A stretch of DNA of 64,000 bases from Phenylobacterium sp. CCH9-H3 (GTDB lineage Bacteria; Pseudomonadota; Alphaproteobacteria; Caulobacterales; Caulobacteraceae). The position numbers were made by a program, and so were the translations under genes. The notes below the pieces were generated by a model. That model did not search any database, was not told the DNA's origin, and saw nothing but the letters and a program-made list of their open reading frames with translations. Shown piece after piece: positions 29,438 to 37,784 of the stretch. The stretch is taken from assembly GCF_001557235.1 (NCBI RefSeq), contig NZ_LSJI01000272.1, forward strand, positions 1 to 64,000. Reading direction: 5' to 3'. Each line of letters opens with the position of its first letter. The stretch's first letter is position 1.

Positions 29438-29550
29438 GCTCCCCCGTTGGGGGAGCTGTCAGCGTAGCTGACTGAGGGGGCGTCCTCAGCGGTCCGAGCG
29501 GAAACCCCCTCCGTCGCCTGCGGCGACACCTCCCCCAAGGGGGAGGAACT
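29438..29550. repeat. REPIN-like palindromic element, family C, copy 1
   Basis: The left unit is GCTCCCCCgttGGGGGAGC with a second hairpin TCAGCgtaGCTGA. The right inverted unit is GTCGCctgcGGCGAC with CCTCCCCCaaGGGGGAGG. CTGAGGGGG and CCCCCTCCG link the units. Related elements are at 56669-56813 and 60717-60861. It fills the gap between convergent GumN-like and bamF genes and could end both transcripts. Confidence 0.8.
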
Positions 29551-29555
29551 CTTGG

Positions 29556-30113
29556 CTACAGCCCCGGCAGTTTGATCCGGGACTTGCCTTCGCGCTGGAT
29601 CGTGATCGGCTTGTCGCCGGTCAGCTTGGCCACGCGTTCCTTCTCGGCCGCGGGGTCGAGGGGCGCGTTGGATCCGTCCAGGGCCGCAGTCTGCTGCGGG
29701 GCGGCGGCCTCGTCCTTCTTCCAGAACATCACCCGGTCGGCGAAGCTCTTTTCCTTGTGGGCCAGATCGCCGAATTCGTCGTCGACCACATAGCGGACCA
29801 GCGGATCGGCCTTGTCGGCGCCGGCCTTGGCCACCAGCAGCTTCTCGCCGTCGGTGCGCTGCTCCGCCTCGCGCTGGCCCAGGAGCGCGTTGCGCGCGGC
29901 GCTTTCGGGCTGCAGCTCCTGCGGGCGCGGTTCGCCGGGCGCCGGCGGGCGCAGGGCGTAGTCCGGCGGAACCACCAGGGGCGCCTTGGTCACGATGCGG
30001 AACTCGTCGGGGGTCACCTTGGACATGCCCAGGGCCTTCTGGGTCGACTGGCAGCCGGCGAGGCCCGCGGCCGCGACCAGGGCGGTCGCCACAATCACGC
30101 GATTGATCGTCAT
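29556..30113 (-). CDS. bamF: Beta-barrel assembly lipoprotein BamF (DUF3035)
   Basis: BamF is the alphaproteobacterial lipoprotein subunit of the outer-membrane BAM complex and carries a BamC-like motif. The 185-residue precursor has a lipoprotein signal (MTINRVIVATALVAAAGLAGC, lipobox LAGC). The conserved DUF3035 opening follows: TPDEFRIVTKAPLVVPPDYALRPP. A charged, low-complexity tail follows. The ATG at 30113 begins the signal peptide and is preferred to an upstream frame. It is downstream of lspA, the lipoprotein signal peptidase, and the ileS-lspA-bamF order makes functional sense. Confidence 0.85.
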   Translation of the reverse strand: MTINRVIVATALVAAAGLAGCQSTQKALGMSKVTPDEFRIVTKAPLVVPPDYALRPPAPGEPRPQELQPESAARNALLGQREAEQRTDGEKLLVAKAGADKADPLVRYVVDDEFGDLAHKEKSFADRVMFWKKDEAAAPQQTAALDGSNAPLDPAAEKERVAKLTGDKPITIQREGKSRIKLPGL

Positions 30114-30275
30114 AGACTTAGAAAGCTCCTCCAGCGCTTCCCGACGATGCGTCAGCATCGACGATAAGGAAGCGCGCTAGACTTTTAGCTTGCCGCTTTC
30201 CCGTGGCGGGAAAACGGCGGGCGGCCCCCCCGGCCGGGTCGGTTGAGATACCTTAATCACGTCCGCCAGCCAACG

Positions 30276-30761
30276 CTATGCGGCAGGGCGCTGCGGGCGA
30301 AGGCTGTCGAGCAGCAGCAGGATCACGCCGACGGTGATGCCGCTGTCGGCGATGTTGAAGATCCAGGGGAAGAACCCCAGCCGCTGGACGTCGATGAAAT
30401 CGACCACCGCGCCGAAGCGCGCCCGGTCGATGGCGTTGCCAACGGCCCCGCCGATCACCAGGCCCAGGCCCAGCGCCGGCAACAGGCGCGGCTGGCTGCG
30501 CGCCCAGGCGGACAGCAGCGCGGCCACACCCAGGGAGAACACCACAAGGCCCCAGCGGACCACGTCGTGCTGCGCCTGCAGCAAGCCGAAGCTGACGCCC
30601 TCGTTCCAGATCCGCGTGAACTGCAGCGGCCAGAACACCTCGTGCGAGGCCTGCTCCGGCAGCCGTAGGACGGCCAGGATCCAGTACTTGGAGAGCTGGT
30701 CGAGCACGATCACGGCGAGCGCGACGGCATAGGCCGTCCAGCCGTTCCTGGTCACCGTCAT
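30276..30761 (-). CDS. lspA: Lipoprotein signal peptidase II
   Basis: LspA cleaves the signal peptide of diacylated prolipoproteins in the inner membrane. The 161-residue protein has four membrane helices. The aspartyl catalytic motifs are VLDQLSKYW and, in the conserved pairs, GGAVGNAIDRARFGAVVDFIDV and FNIADSGI (second catalytic Asp). The start ATG at 30761 overlaps the ileS stop by four bases (ATGA), so translation is coupled. BamF, one of its likely substrates, is the next gene. Confidence 0.96.
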   Translation of the reverse strand: MTVTRNGWTAYAVALAVIVLDQLSKYWILAVLRLPEQASHEVFWPLQFTRIWNEGVSFGLLQAQHDVVRWGLVVFSLGVAALLSAWARSQPRLLPALGLGLVIGGAVGNAIDRARFGAVVDFIDVQRLGFFPWIFNIADSGITVGVILLLLDSLRPQRPAA

Positions 30762-33682
30762 GCGTGGGCCGCGTCCCAGGCCGCCACGGCCTCGGCGTCG
30801 CGCAGCGACAGGTCCGGATAGCGCGGATCGGTCCCCACCTCCGGCAGGATCCGCCACGAGCGGGCGCACTTGCGGCCCTCGGCCTTCAGCGGCTCGACCG
30901 AAACGCCCGGAACCTCCGCCAGCCGGAAACCGGGGCCTTCGCCGGCGACCAGGCGCGCCTGGCTGGTCCGGAACACCTCGGCCGGGTCCAGGCCGTCGAA
31001 GGCGGCCAGCAGCTCGGGGTCGGCCACGTGGACGACGGGGGCCGCCTCCAGGGCCGCGCCCATACGCTTCTCGCGCCGCTCGACCTCCAGCGCGCCGGTG
31101 ACGACCGACGTCACCTGCTGCACCTTGGCCCAGCGGGCGGCCTCGGCCTCGTTACGCCACTCTGCCGGAGTCGTGGGGATCACCCGCATGCAGTTGGAGT
31201 GGGCGTCCGGATAGCGGGTCAGCCAGGCCTCTTCCATCGTGAAGGGGATCAGCGGCGACAGCCACGCCGTTAGCCGCTCGAACACCGCATCCATCACCGT
31301 GCGCGCGGCCCGGCGGGTGAGCGAGGATGGCTGGTCGCAATAGAGGCTGTCGCGGCGCACGTCGAAGAACAGCGACGACAGCTCGTTCTGGCAGAAGTCC
31401 AGCACCGGCCGGATCACGTCCTGGAACAGGTAGCCGTCGTAAGCCGTGCGAACCTGGGCGTCGAGCTCGTAGAGGCGGTGCAGGATGAACCGCTCCAGCG
31501 GCGGCATCTGCTCCAGCTCCACCGCCTCGTCGGGGGTGTAGTCGGCCAGGGCGCCCAGCATGTAGCGGACGGTGTTGCGCAGCTTGCGGTAGGCGTCCGA
31601 CGTGGTCTGCAGGATCGTCTTTCCGATCCGGCTGTCGTCGGCGTAGTCGATCATGGCCGCCCAAAGCCGGATGATCTCGGCGCCGCTCTCGCGGATCACC
31701 GCCTCGGGATCGACGGTGTTGCCCTTGGACTTGGACATCTTCTCGCCGTTCTCATCCATGGTGAAGCCGTGGGTGAGGATGGCGTCGTAGGGCGCGCGGC
31801 CGCGGGTGCCGGAGCTTTCCAGCAGGGAGCTCTGGAACCAGCCGCGGTGCTGGTCGGAGCCCTCGAGATAGAGGTCGGCCGGCCACCTCGTGTGGGCGCG
31901 GTTCTCCAGGGTGAAGGCGTGGGTCGAGCCGCTATCGAACCAGACGTCGAGGATGTCCTCGATCTTCTCGTAGCGGTCCGGGTCGTGCCCGCCCAGGAAG
32001 TCGGTGACCGGGCGATTGAACCAGGCGTCGGCGCCCTCGGCGCGGATGGCGTCGACGATCCGCTTGTCGACTTCGGGGTCGTGCAGCGGCTGGTTCGTCT
32101 CCTTGTCGACGAACATGGCCAGCGGCGCGCCCCAAGCGCGTTGCCGGCTGATCAGCCAGTCGGGCCGGCTTTCGACCATGGAGCGAATGCGGTTCTTACC
32201 GGCCGCCGGATAGAAGGTGGTGGCCTCGATGGACTCCAGCGCCGTCTCGCGCAGGGAGCGGCCGCCCAGTTCCGGCGTGTCCACCGGCTCGTCCATGCGG
32301 ATGAACCACTGGGGCGTGTTGCGGAAGATCACCGGGGCCTTGGAGCGCCAGGAGTGGGGGTAGCTGTGCTCCATCCGCCCGCGCGCCAGGAGGCGTCCCG
32401 CCTCGATCAGCTTGTCCATGACCGCGCCGTTGGCCGGGCCGAACTTGCCGGCCTTCTTGCCCTCGGTCTCCAGCACCTTGAGGCCGGCGAACAGGGGAAC
32501 ATGCGGATAGTAGGCGCCGTCGGGATCGACGGTGTCGGGGATCTCGCGATGGCCGTGGGCCAGCCAGACCATGTAGTCGTCGGCGCCGTGGCCCGGCGCG
32601 GTGTGGACGAAGCCGGTGCCGGCGTCGTCCGTGACGTGGTCGCCGCTCAGCAGCGGCACCTGGAAGGCGTAATGGGTGTCCAGGGCCGCCAGCGGATGCT
32701 CGCAGACCATGCCCTGGCAGTCGACCTTCTCGACCCGGCGGGCCTTGGCGATCTTGGCGGCCTTGAAGACGTCGTCGGAAAGCTTCTCGGCCACGACCAG
32801 CCGGTCGCCGGCCTTGGCCCAGGGCTCGAACTCCAGGCCCTCTTCCATGGCCTCGACCTGGTAGACCGCATAGTCGACGGCTTCGTTGTAGCTGATCGCC
32901 CGGTTGGCTGGGATGGTCCAGGGCGTGGTGGTCCAGATGACCACCGAGGCGCCGCGCGCCGCGTCGCTGCCCTCGACCACCGGGAACTTCACCCAGATCG
33001 TGGGGCTGACGTGGTCGTGGTACTCGACCTCGGCGTCGGCCAGGGCCGTGCGTTCGACCGGGCTCCACATGACGGGCTTCGAGCCGCGGTAGAGCTGTCC
33101 GGACGCCACGAACTTGTGGAATTCGGCCACGATGGCGGCTTCCGAGCCGTAGTCCATGGTGGCGTAGCGGTTCTCCCAGTCGCCCAGCACGCCCAGGCGC
33201 TTGAAGCCGTCGCGCTGAACGTCGATCCACTTGGAGGCGTACTCGCGGCACCGGGTGCGGAATTCGGCCTTGGAGACCTCGTCCTTGCGGCGGCCCTGGC
33301 TACGCAGCTCCTCCTCGATCTTCCACTCGATCGGCAGGCCGTGGCAGTCCCAGCCGGGGACGTAGTCCACGTCGTAGCCCAGCAGGAACTTCGAGCGGAC
33401 GACGAAGTCCTTCAGCGTCTTCTGCAGCGCATGGCCAATGTGGATGGCCCCGTTGGCGTAGGGCGGGCCGTCGTGCAGCACGAACAGCGGCGCGCCCGCG
33501 CGCTGCCGTTCGGCGCGCATGGCGCCATAGAGGTCGAGCTCGCCCCATTGCGCCAGGGTCTGCGGCTCCTTCTGCGGCAGGCCTGCGCGCATGGGGAACG
33601 GGGTCTCGGGAAGGAAGACGGTCTCGCGGTAGTCGCGGCCCTCTTTGATCTCAACGGGGGGCTTTTCGGCGTCGTCGGCCAT
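30758..33682 (-). CDS. ileS: Isoleucine--tRNA ligase
   Basis: IleS charges tRNA-Ile and edits misactivated valine. The 974-residue protein has the class I signatures HIGH (GAIHIGHALQK, near residue 80) and KMSKS (GEKMSKSKGNTV, about residue 660). Editing-domain motifs such as TTPWTIPANRAI and TGFVHTAPGHGADDY are present, and an anticodon domain completes the protein. A C-terminal zinc finger is not apparent in the last 100 residues. It is first in the ileS-lspA-bamF unit and divergent from cspA across 434 bp. Confidence 0.97.
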   Translation of the reverse strand: MADDAEKPPVEIKEGRDYRETVFLPETPFPMRAGLPQKEPQTLAQWGELDLYGAMRAERQRAGAPLFVLHDGPPYANGAIHIGHALQKTLKDFVVRSKFLLGYDVDYVPGWDCHGLPIEWKIEEELRSQGRRKDEVSKAEFRTRCREYASKWIDVQRDGFKRLGVLGDWENRYATMDYGSEAAIVAEFHKFVASGQLYRGSKPVMWSPVERTALADAEVEYHDHVSPTIWVKFPVVEGSDAARGASVVIWTTTPWTIPANRAISYNEAVDYAVYQVEAMEEGLEFEPWAKAGDRLVVAEKLSDDVFKAAKIAKARRVEKVDCQGMVCEHPLAALDTHYAFQVPLLSGDHVTDDAGTGFVHTAPGHGADDYMVWLAHGHREIPDTVDPDGAYYPHVPLFAGLKVLETEGKKAGKFGPANGAVMDKLIEAGRLLARGRMEHSYPHSWRSKAPVIFRNTPQWFIRMDEPVDTPELGGRSLRETALESIEATTFYPAAGKNRIRSMVESRPDWLISRQRAWGAPLAMFVDKETNQPLHDPEVDKRIVDAIRAEGADAWFNRPVTDFLGGHDPDRYEKIEDILDVWFDSGSTHAFTLENRAHTRWPADLYLEGSDQHRGWFQSSLLESSGTRGRAPYDAILTHGFTMDENGEKMSKSKGNTVDPEAVIRESGAEIIRLWAAMIDYADDSRIGKTILQTTSDAYRKLRNTVRYMLGALADYTPDEAVELEQMPPLERFILHRLYELDAQVRTAYDGYLFQDVIRPVLDFCQNELSSLFFDVRRDSLYCDQPSSLTRRAARTVMDAVFERLTAWLSPLIPFTMEEAWLTRYPDAHSNCMRVIPTTPAEWRNEAEAARWAKVQQVTSVVTGALEVERREKRMGAALEAAPVVHVADPELLAAFDGLDPAEVFRTSQARLVAGEGPGFRLAEVPGVSVEPLKAEGRKCARSWRILPEVGTDPRYPDLSLRDAEAVAAWDAAHA

Positions 33683-34116
33683 GACTCTATCCAGGTGGTC
33701 CGGAATTCTGATGCGGGTGGAACCCGGCGCGCGCTGGATCGAACGTCCGGCGGCGTCACGCCGGGCGGGTAATTCGCAGGCTCGTCCGAACCGAAAACAT
33801 CGCGGTGGCTCTAACAGACGGCGACGGGGGCGTCATCCCCGTGAAGGGTCGCTCGGGACCCGGCCTGCCCGCCCGGACGGCGGGTTTCAGCGGGCCGCGT
33901 CGCCCTGTCACGGCGCGCTTGCGGGTGTCTGCCGCGATTACACTGGCCAAACGCCGAAAGTTCGCCTATATGAGGGCAATCGAATATCGATTTGGTTCGG
34001 TTGCTCTCCACGCTTCTTCTTCGGATCGAGCCCGGACTTCCAAACATCCATTCCGATAATTTGATGCGGAGCGCCGCTTGGCGCACGCCAACATTTACTC
34101 TGAAAGTGATCAAGAC
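33683..34116. other. 434-bp divergent region between ileS and cspA
   Basis: No gene is supported here. A hairpin CCCGCC/GGCGGG with a TTT tail lies at 33868-33887, of unclear use because no plus-strand gene precedes it. The right part drops in GC and holds the likely cspA promoter and leader. The ileS promoter must lie near 33700-33800, but no box pair stands out. Confidence 0.5.
33944..33972 (+). promoter_or_regulatory. Possible cspA promoter
   Basis: TGGCCA (33944-33949), 17 bases, then TATATG (33967-33972), each matching four of six consensus positions. It would give a leader of about 138 bases, the long untranslated leader typical of cold-shock mRNAs. The leader contains a hairpin GCGCCgcttGGCGC just before the coding region. 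Confidence 0.35.
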
Positions 34117-34326
34117 ATGACGACTGGCACCGTGAAGTGGTTCAACCCCACCAAGGGCTTCGGCTTCATCCAACCCGACGACGGCGGCAACGACGTCTTC
34201 GTGCACATCTCGGCCGTCGAGCGCTCGGGCCTCGGCTCGCTGAACGAAGGCCAGAAGGTCTCGTTCGAGCTGGAGCGCGATCAGCGCAGCGGCAAGATGT
34301 CGGCCGGCCAGCTGCAAGCCGCCTAA
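34117..34326 (+). CDS. cspA: Cold-shock domain protein
   Basis: A 69-residue single-domain RNA chaperone that melts RNA secondary structure in the cold. RNP1 is KGFGFIQP and RNP2 is DVFVHIS, with the usual [17 protein letters not shown] opening. The ATG at 34117 gives the family length, and the frame upstream is leader. It is followed at short distances by four tiny genes on the same strand (34385-35398). Which csp paralogue it is cannot be told. Confidence 0.96.
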   Translation: MTTGTVKWFNPTKGFGFIQPDDGGNDVFVHISAVERSGLGSLNEGQKVSFELERDQRSGKMSAGQLQAA

Positions 34327-34384
34327 GGACGATCAGCCGGGGGGCGAGGCGGGCTTCCGCTTCGTCGCCCGGCGCGACTGCACC

Positions 34385-34585
34385 ATGACCACATCCACCA
34401 TCGAACGCGCCTATCAGCTCGCCCGCGCCGGCCACGTCCCGAACGTCGCCACGCTGAAGCAGCGACTTAAGGCGGACGGCTGCCGCGCCGTGGACGCGCT
34501 GCTCGCGCCGCGCAGCATTCGCGGCCACCTCGAGGCGATCTGCGCAGCGACCTATCAGGGTTCGGGCGCCGAGCCCCAAACCTGA
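34385..34585 (+). CDS. 66-residue hypothetical protein downstream of cspA
   Basis: A small helical protein (MTTSTIERAYQLARAGHVPNVATLKQRL and then IRGHLEAICAATY) with no known domain that I recognise. It has regular codon use and begins 58 bases after cspA. The pattern AYxLArsG...VxxlKxRLKaDG resembles short alphaproteobacterial proteins encoded near cold-shock genes. Eight bases separate it from the DUF6481 gene, so co-transcription is likely. Function is unknown. Confidence 0.75.
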   Translation: MTTSTIERAYQLARAGHVPNVATLKQRLKADGCRAVDALLAPRSIRGHLEAICAATYQGSGAEPQT

Positions 34586-34593
34586 AGGATTTC

Positions 34594-34950
34594 ATGAGCG
34601 AATTTCAACGCACGGGCTTTTCGGAACGGCTGAAGACCGCCGCGGACGCCAAGAAGGCGCTGCTGGCCAACTTCCGGCCCAAACCGACCGTCACCGCCTC
34701 GGACTTCCAGCCCCGCGCCGTCGCGCGCGAGGCCGAGCTGGCGCAGGTGCGGGAAGCCCGGGCCGAGGCCAAAGCCGCCCGCATCCAGGCGGCCGCCGAT
34801 GCGGCCGAGGCCGTCCGCCTCTCTGAGGAGAGCCTCGCGGCCGCGGCGCTCGACGCCAAGCGTGGCGAGCGCAAGGAGCGCAAGGCGCTGACCAAGGCCG
34901 AACAGAAGGCCAAGCGCGACGCCCGCTACGCCGCCCGCAAGGCGCGCTGA
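34594..34950 (+). CDS. DUF6481 family protein
   Basis: A 118-residue, very basic and Ala-rich helical protein opening EFQRTGFSERLKTAADAKKALLANFRPKP and ending in a Lys/Arg/Ala coil (KRGERKERKALTKAEQKAKRDARYAARKAR). This matches DUF6481, found in Alphaproteobacteria and often near cold-shock genes. The charge suggests RNA or ribosome binding, which is inference. It is the third gene in the cspA cluster and eight bases after the previous stop. Confidence 0.85.
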   Translation: MSEFQRTGFSERLKTAADAKKALLANFRPKPTVTASDFQPRAVAREAELAQVREARAEAKAARIQAAADAAEAVRLSEESLAAAALDAKRGERKERKALTKAEQKAKRDARYAARKAR

Positions 34951-34973
34951 CGCCTTTCGAAGGAGCGCGACCC

Positions 34974-35132
34974 ATGCCCAGGAAGCCCAACTACCAGTTC
35001 GAGCGCCTGGAACGGGAACGCCAGAAGGCGGCCAAGACGGCCGAAAAGGCCGCCGCCAAGCGCGAACAGCGTGACCGCGAGCGCGCCGAGAGCGACGCCG
35101 CGACCCCCCGCGATACGACCGACGAGACCTGA
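34974..35132 (+). CDS. 52-residue basic coiled-coil protein
   Basis: A short frame below common length cut-offs. It starts MPRKPNYQFERLERERQKAAK and ends ATPRDTTDET. GAAGGAGCG lies just upstream with good spacing, and the composition (Arg, Lys, Glu, Ala) is like the neighbouring DUF6481 protein. The MPxKPNYxFERxERER opening recurs in small alphaproteobacterial proteins, to my recollection. It lies 23 bases after DUF6481 and eight bases before the next gene. Function is unknown. Confidence 0.8.
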   Translation: MPRKPNYQFERLERERQKAAKTAEKAAAKREQRDRERAESDAATPRDTTDET

Positions 35133-35140
35133 GAAGATCG

Positions 35141-35398
35141 ATGACCAGTGGCGTCAACTACAACCACGAGACCGTCGTCCTGGACGGCGAGACCTTTACG
35201 GACTGCGAGTTCCGCGACTGCCGCCTGGTCTATTCCGGAGGCCCCCCGCCGGTGTTCGAGCGCTGCCGCTTCCACGGCTGCGACTGGAAACAGGACGAGG
35301 CGGCCGTCCGCACCCTGGCCTACCTGAAGGCCCTCTGGAACGTCGGCGAGAAGGCCACGGTCCAGGCCCTGATCAAGGACATTACCGTCGCCCGCTGA
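35141..35398 (+). CDS. 85-residue pentapeptide-like protein
   Basis: Residues 12-50 show the pattern (TFTDCEFRDCRLVYSG, FERCRFHGC) of A(D/N)LXX pentapeptide or similar beta-helix turns, followed by a helix EAAVRTLAYLKALWNVGEKATVQALIK. The protein is too short for a full pentapeptide solenoid. It is the fifth gene of the cspA cluster, and its stop is six bases before that of the convergent ribF. Function is unknown, and RNA or protein binding are both open. Confidence 0.75.
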   Translation: MTSGVNYNHETVVLDGETFTDCEFRDCRLVYSGGPPPVFERCRFHGCDWKQDEAAVRTLAYLKALWNVGEKATVQALIKDITVAR

Positions 35399-35404
35399 GG
35401 CGAC

Positions 35405-36346
35405 TCAGGCCGCCAGGATCTGCCGCGCCCGGGCCGCGTCGCGCATGACCTGCTCGGTCATGATCTCGAGAGTCGCGAACTTTTCCTCGGGGCGCAGGAA
35501 GGCGATCAGGTCGGTCTCGATGACCCGGTCGTAGATGTCCTCGTCGAAGTCGAACAGCCATACCTCCAGGAGGGGCCGGGTCACGCCCTGCACCGTCGGG
35601 TTCACCCCGATGTTGGCCACGCCCGAGAACTCGCGGCCGTCCGACAGCCGCGTACGGGTGGCGTAGACGCCGAACCTCGGCGTCACATAGTCGGCGAGAT
35701 CGACGTTGGCGGTCGGGAAGCCCAGCTTGCGGCCGAGCTGGCGGCCCCGCTGCACCGGACCCTCGATGGCGAACGGGCGCCCCAGGATCTCGGCGGCGTC
35801 CTGCGGGCGCCCGTCGCGGAGCGCCGCGCGAACCGCCGTGGACGAGAACTTGTCGCCGTCCACGTCCCCTACCGGCTCGGCGACGCTGACGCCGAAACCC
35901 AGCTCCTGGCCATAGGCCCGCATGGTCTGCGGCGTGCCGGTGCGGCCCTTGCCGAAGGAATTGTCGAAGCCCACGGCCACGTGCCGCGCCCCCAGGCCCT
36001 GGTGCAGGACCCGGGTCGCGAACTCGCGGTCGGTCATGCCCGCCAGCTCGGCCTCGAGCGGCAGGACGTACAGCATGTCGACGTTCAGCTTCTCCAGCGC
36101 GCGGGCCTGCTGGTCGGTCTTCATCAGCCGGAACGCCGGCTCGTCGGGCCGGAAGTAGACGCGCGGGTGCGGGTCGAAGGTGATGACCCCCAGCGGCGCG
36201 CCCAGCTCGTGCGCCGCCTGCGCGGCCAGTTCGATCACCTGCTGGTGACCGAGGTGAACCCCGTCGAAACTGCCCATGGCGACCGCCGCCCCGCGATCGC
36301 TCTGCGGCAGATCCTTCCAACCCCGAATGACCCGGATGCGCTTCAT
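35405..36346 (-). CDS. ribF: Bifunctional riboflavin kinase/FAD synthetase
   Basis: RibF phosphorylates riboflavin to FMN and adenylates it to FAD. The 313-residue protein has the N-terminal adenylyltransferase motif GSFDGVHLGHQQVI (HxGH near residue 30), TFDPHPRVYF and SSTAVRAALRDGR, and the C-terminal kinase segment LGFPTANVDLADYVTPRFGVYA. The ATG at 36346 is preferred since the upstream frame is not conserved. It lies downstream of the MaoC gene in a minus-strand run, and ribF next to ileS-lspA is a known arrangement in bacteria. Confidence 0.96.
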   Translation of the reverse strand: MKRIRVIRGWKDLPQSDRGAAVAMGSFDGVHLGHQQVIELAAQAAHELGAPLGVITFDPHPRVYFRPDEPAFRLMKTDQQARALEKLNVDMLYVLPLEAELAGMTDREFATRVLHQGLGARHVAVGFDNSFGKGRTGTPQTMRAYGQELGFGVSVAEPVGDVDGDKFSSTAVRAALRDGRPQDAAEILGRPFAIEGPVQRGRQLGRKLGFPTANVDLADYVTPRFGVYATRTRLSDGREFSGVANIGVNPTVQGVTRPLLEVWLFDFDEDIYDRVIETDLIAFLRPEEKFATLEIMTEQVMRDAARARQILAA

Positions 36347-36359
36347 GCGCCCGTTTAAG

Positions 36360-36782
36360 TCATGCGGGGCGGCGCGGCGCAATCACTAGAGCTTCGCCTT
36401 CGACCACGGTCTTACCTGCGACCTCGCAGGTGGTGTCGAGGGTCACGTGCGCGCGGCTGGCGTTCAGCGTCTTCACCGTGACCCGCGCGATGACCACGTC
36501 GCCGATCTTCACCGGCCGCCGGAAGCGCAGCGACTGCGAGAGATAGATGACCCCCGGCCCCGGCAGCCGGGTGCCCAGCAGCGCCGAGATATAGGCCGCC
36601 GACAGCATGCCGTGGGCGATCCGCTCCCCGAAGGTGGTGGTCTTGGCGTACGCCTCGTCCAGGTGGACGGGATTGAGGTCGCCCGAAACCTCGGCGAACG
36701 CCTCGATATCGGCCGCGCCGACGACACGGCTCATCTCCGCCGTCTGACCGACGGACAGGTCGTCGAAATAGAAACCTTGCAC
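36360..36782 (-). CDS. MaoC family (R)-specific enoyl-CoA hydratase-like protein
   Basis: A 140-residue hotdog-fold dehydratase. Catalytic motif FAEVSGDLNPVHLDEAYA (Asp and His pair) is followed by GERIAHGMLSAAYISALLGTRLPGPG. These enzymes hydrate trans-2-enoyl-CoA to the (R)-3-hydroxyacyl form for polyhydroxyalkanoate or lipid synthesis. It is 13 bases before ribF and 75 after the HAD gene. Whether it feeds PHA or another route is not shown by its neighbours. Confidence 0.9.
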   Translation of the reverse strand: MQGFYFDDLSVGQTAEMSRVVGAADIEAFAEVSGDLNPVHLDEAYAKTTTFGERIAHGMLSAAYISALLGTRLPGPGVIYLSQSLRFRRPVKIGDVVIARVTVKTLNASRAHVTLDTTCEVAGKTVVEGEALVIAPRRPA

Positions 36783-36857
36783 GGCAGCTCCCCTGAAGCC
36801 GTTTTCTGCGTCTTCCGCAGCGCTGACCCGTGCTCGCCAGCGCTGCGATTCCCGCCC

Positions 36858-37721
36858 CTACCAACCCATATCGGCTATGGCCCAGGTCGCCTGTAGGCCT
36901 TCTTGTCGCAGGAGGTCATTTATCACGTCCAGGTTGAGTCCATCGATACCCACGGTTTCGGCGCCGTGGATTCCGTTGGCCACGAAGAGGATGTCGAGCG
37001 CCCGGGCGTTGGCGCCGCGCACGTCGGTCGGCAGGCCATCGCCCACGCACAGCACCCGGGCGGGGTCGACGGCGCGCCCCAGTTCCGCCGCGGCGTGGGC
37101 CAGCGCCATTTCGTAGATCGGGGCGTAGGGCTTGCCGGCCATCACCGCGCGACCCCCCAGGCTTTCGTAGAGCTGAGCCAGCGCGCCGCCGCAGTAGATC
37201 AGCTTGTCGCCGCGTTGGACCACGATGTCGGGATTGGCGCAGATCAGCTCCAGGCCCCTGGCGACGCAGGCGATGAAGCGGTCGCGATAGTCGCCCGGCT
37301 CGTCGTTCTCGTCGTCGTAGGGTCCGGTCACCGAGATGAAGGCCGCATCCTCCGGCCCGCCCTCGTCCAACTCCAGGCCCTCGTAAAGCGGCGCGTCGCG
37401 ATCGGGGCCGATCTTCCAGACCGGGCCCGGCGCGCGCTCGGCCAGCAGGACGCGGGTGGCGTCGCCGGAGGTGACGATCCGAGTCCAGGCCGCCCGGGGC
37501 ACGCCCAGGGCGTCGAGCTGCTCGACGATCGGGCCGTGGGGACGGGGCGCGTTCGAGATCAGGATCACCGGCCCCACCTCGGCCCGGAAGCGAGCCAGGG
37601 CCGCGCACGCGGCGGCGAAGCTCTCCCGGCCGTTGTGGATCACGCCCCAGACGTCGCAGAGGAGGACGTCATAGCGGCCGGCGAGCTCGGAGAGCCCCTG
37701 GATCGGGGTGGGGGAGGTCAT
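36858..37721 (-). CDS. TIGR01459 family HAD-type hydrolase
   Basis: A 287-residue haloacid-dehalogenase enzyme of class IIA. Motif I is LLCDVWGVIHNG with nucleophile Asp, motif II is ILISNAPRP, motif III is AGKPYAPIYE (Lys), and motif IV is VLCVGDGLPTDVRGANARALD. Relatives are phosphatases of small phosphorylated molecules, and the substrate for this alphaproteobacterial subfamily is not known to me. The ATG at 37721 begins the conserved region. It lies next to tipF on the same strand. Confidence 0.9.
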   Translation of the reverse strand: MTSPTPIQGLSELAGRYDVLLCDVWGVIHNGRESFAAACAALARFRAEVGPVILISNAPRPHGPIVEQLDALGVPRAAWTRIVTSGDATRVLLAERAPGPVWKIGPDRDAPLYEGLELDEGGPEDAAFISVTGPYDDENDEPGDYRDRFIACVARGLELICANPDIVVQRGDKLIYCGGALAQLYESLGGRAVMAGKPYAPIYEMALAHAAAELGRAVDPARVLCVGDGLPTDVRGANARALDILFVANGIHGAETVGIDGLNLDVINDLLRQEGLQATWAIADMGW

Positions 37722-37784
37722 GGCCGCGCCGGTAGCACACTCCTCCACGCCCGCGAAGCGAGGGGGCGGGGAAAGCGCGCGGCC

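Noticed and set aside
31478-33772. Long plus-strand open frame (764 codons) antisense to ileS
   Set aside because: It is a GC-driven shadow of ileS. The antisense frame is rich in Gly, Val, Arg, has no ribosome site and resembles no family.
33868-33887. Terminator-like hairpin before cspA
   Set aside because: No plus-strand gene precedes it within 700 bases, so a terminator role is not supported.
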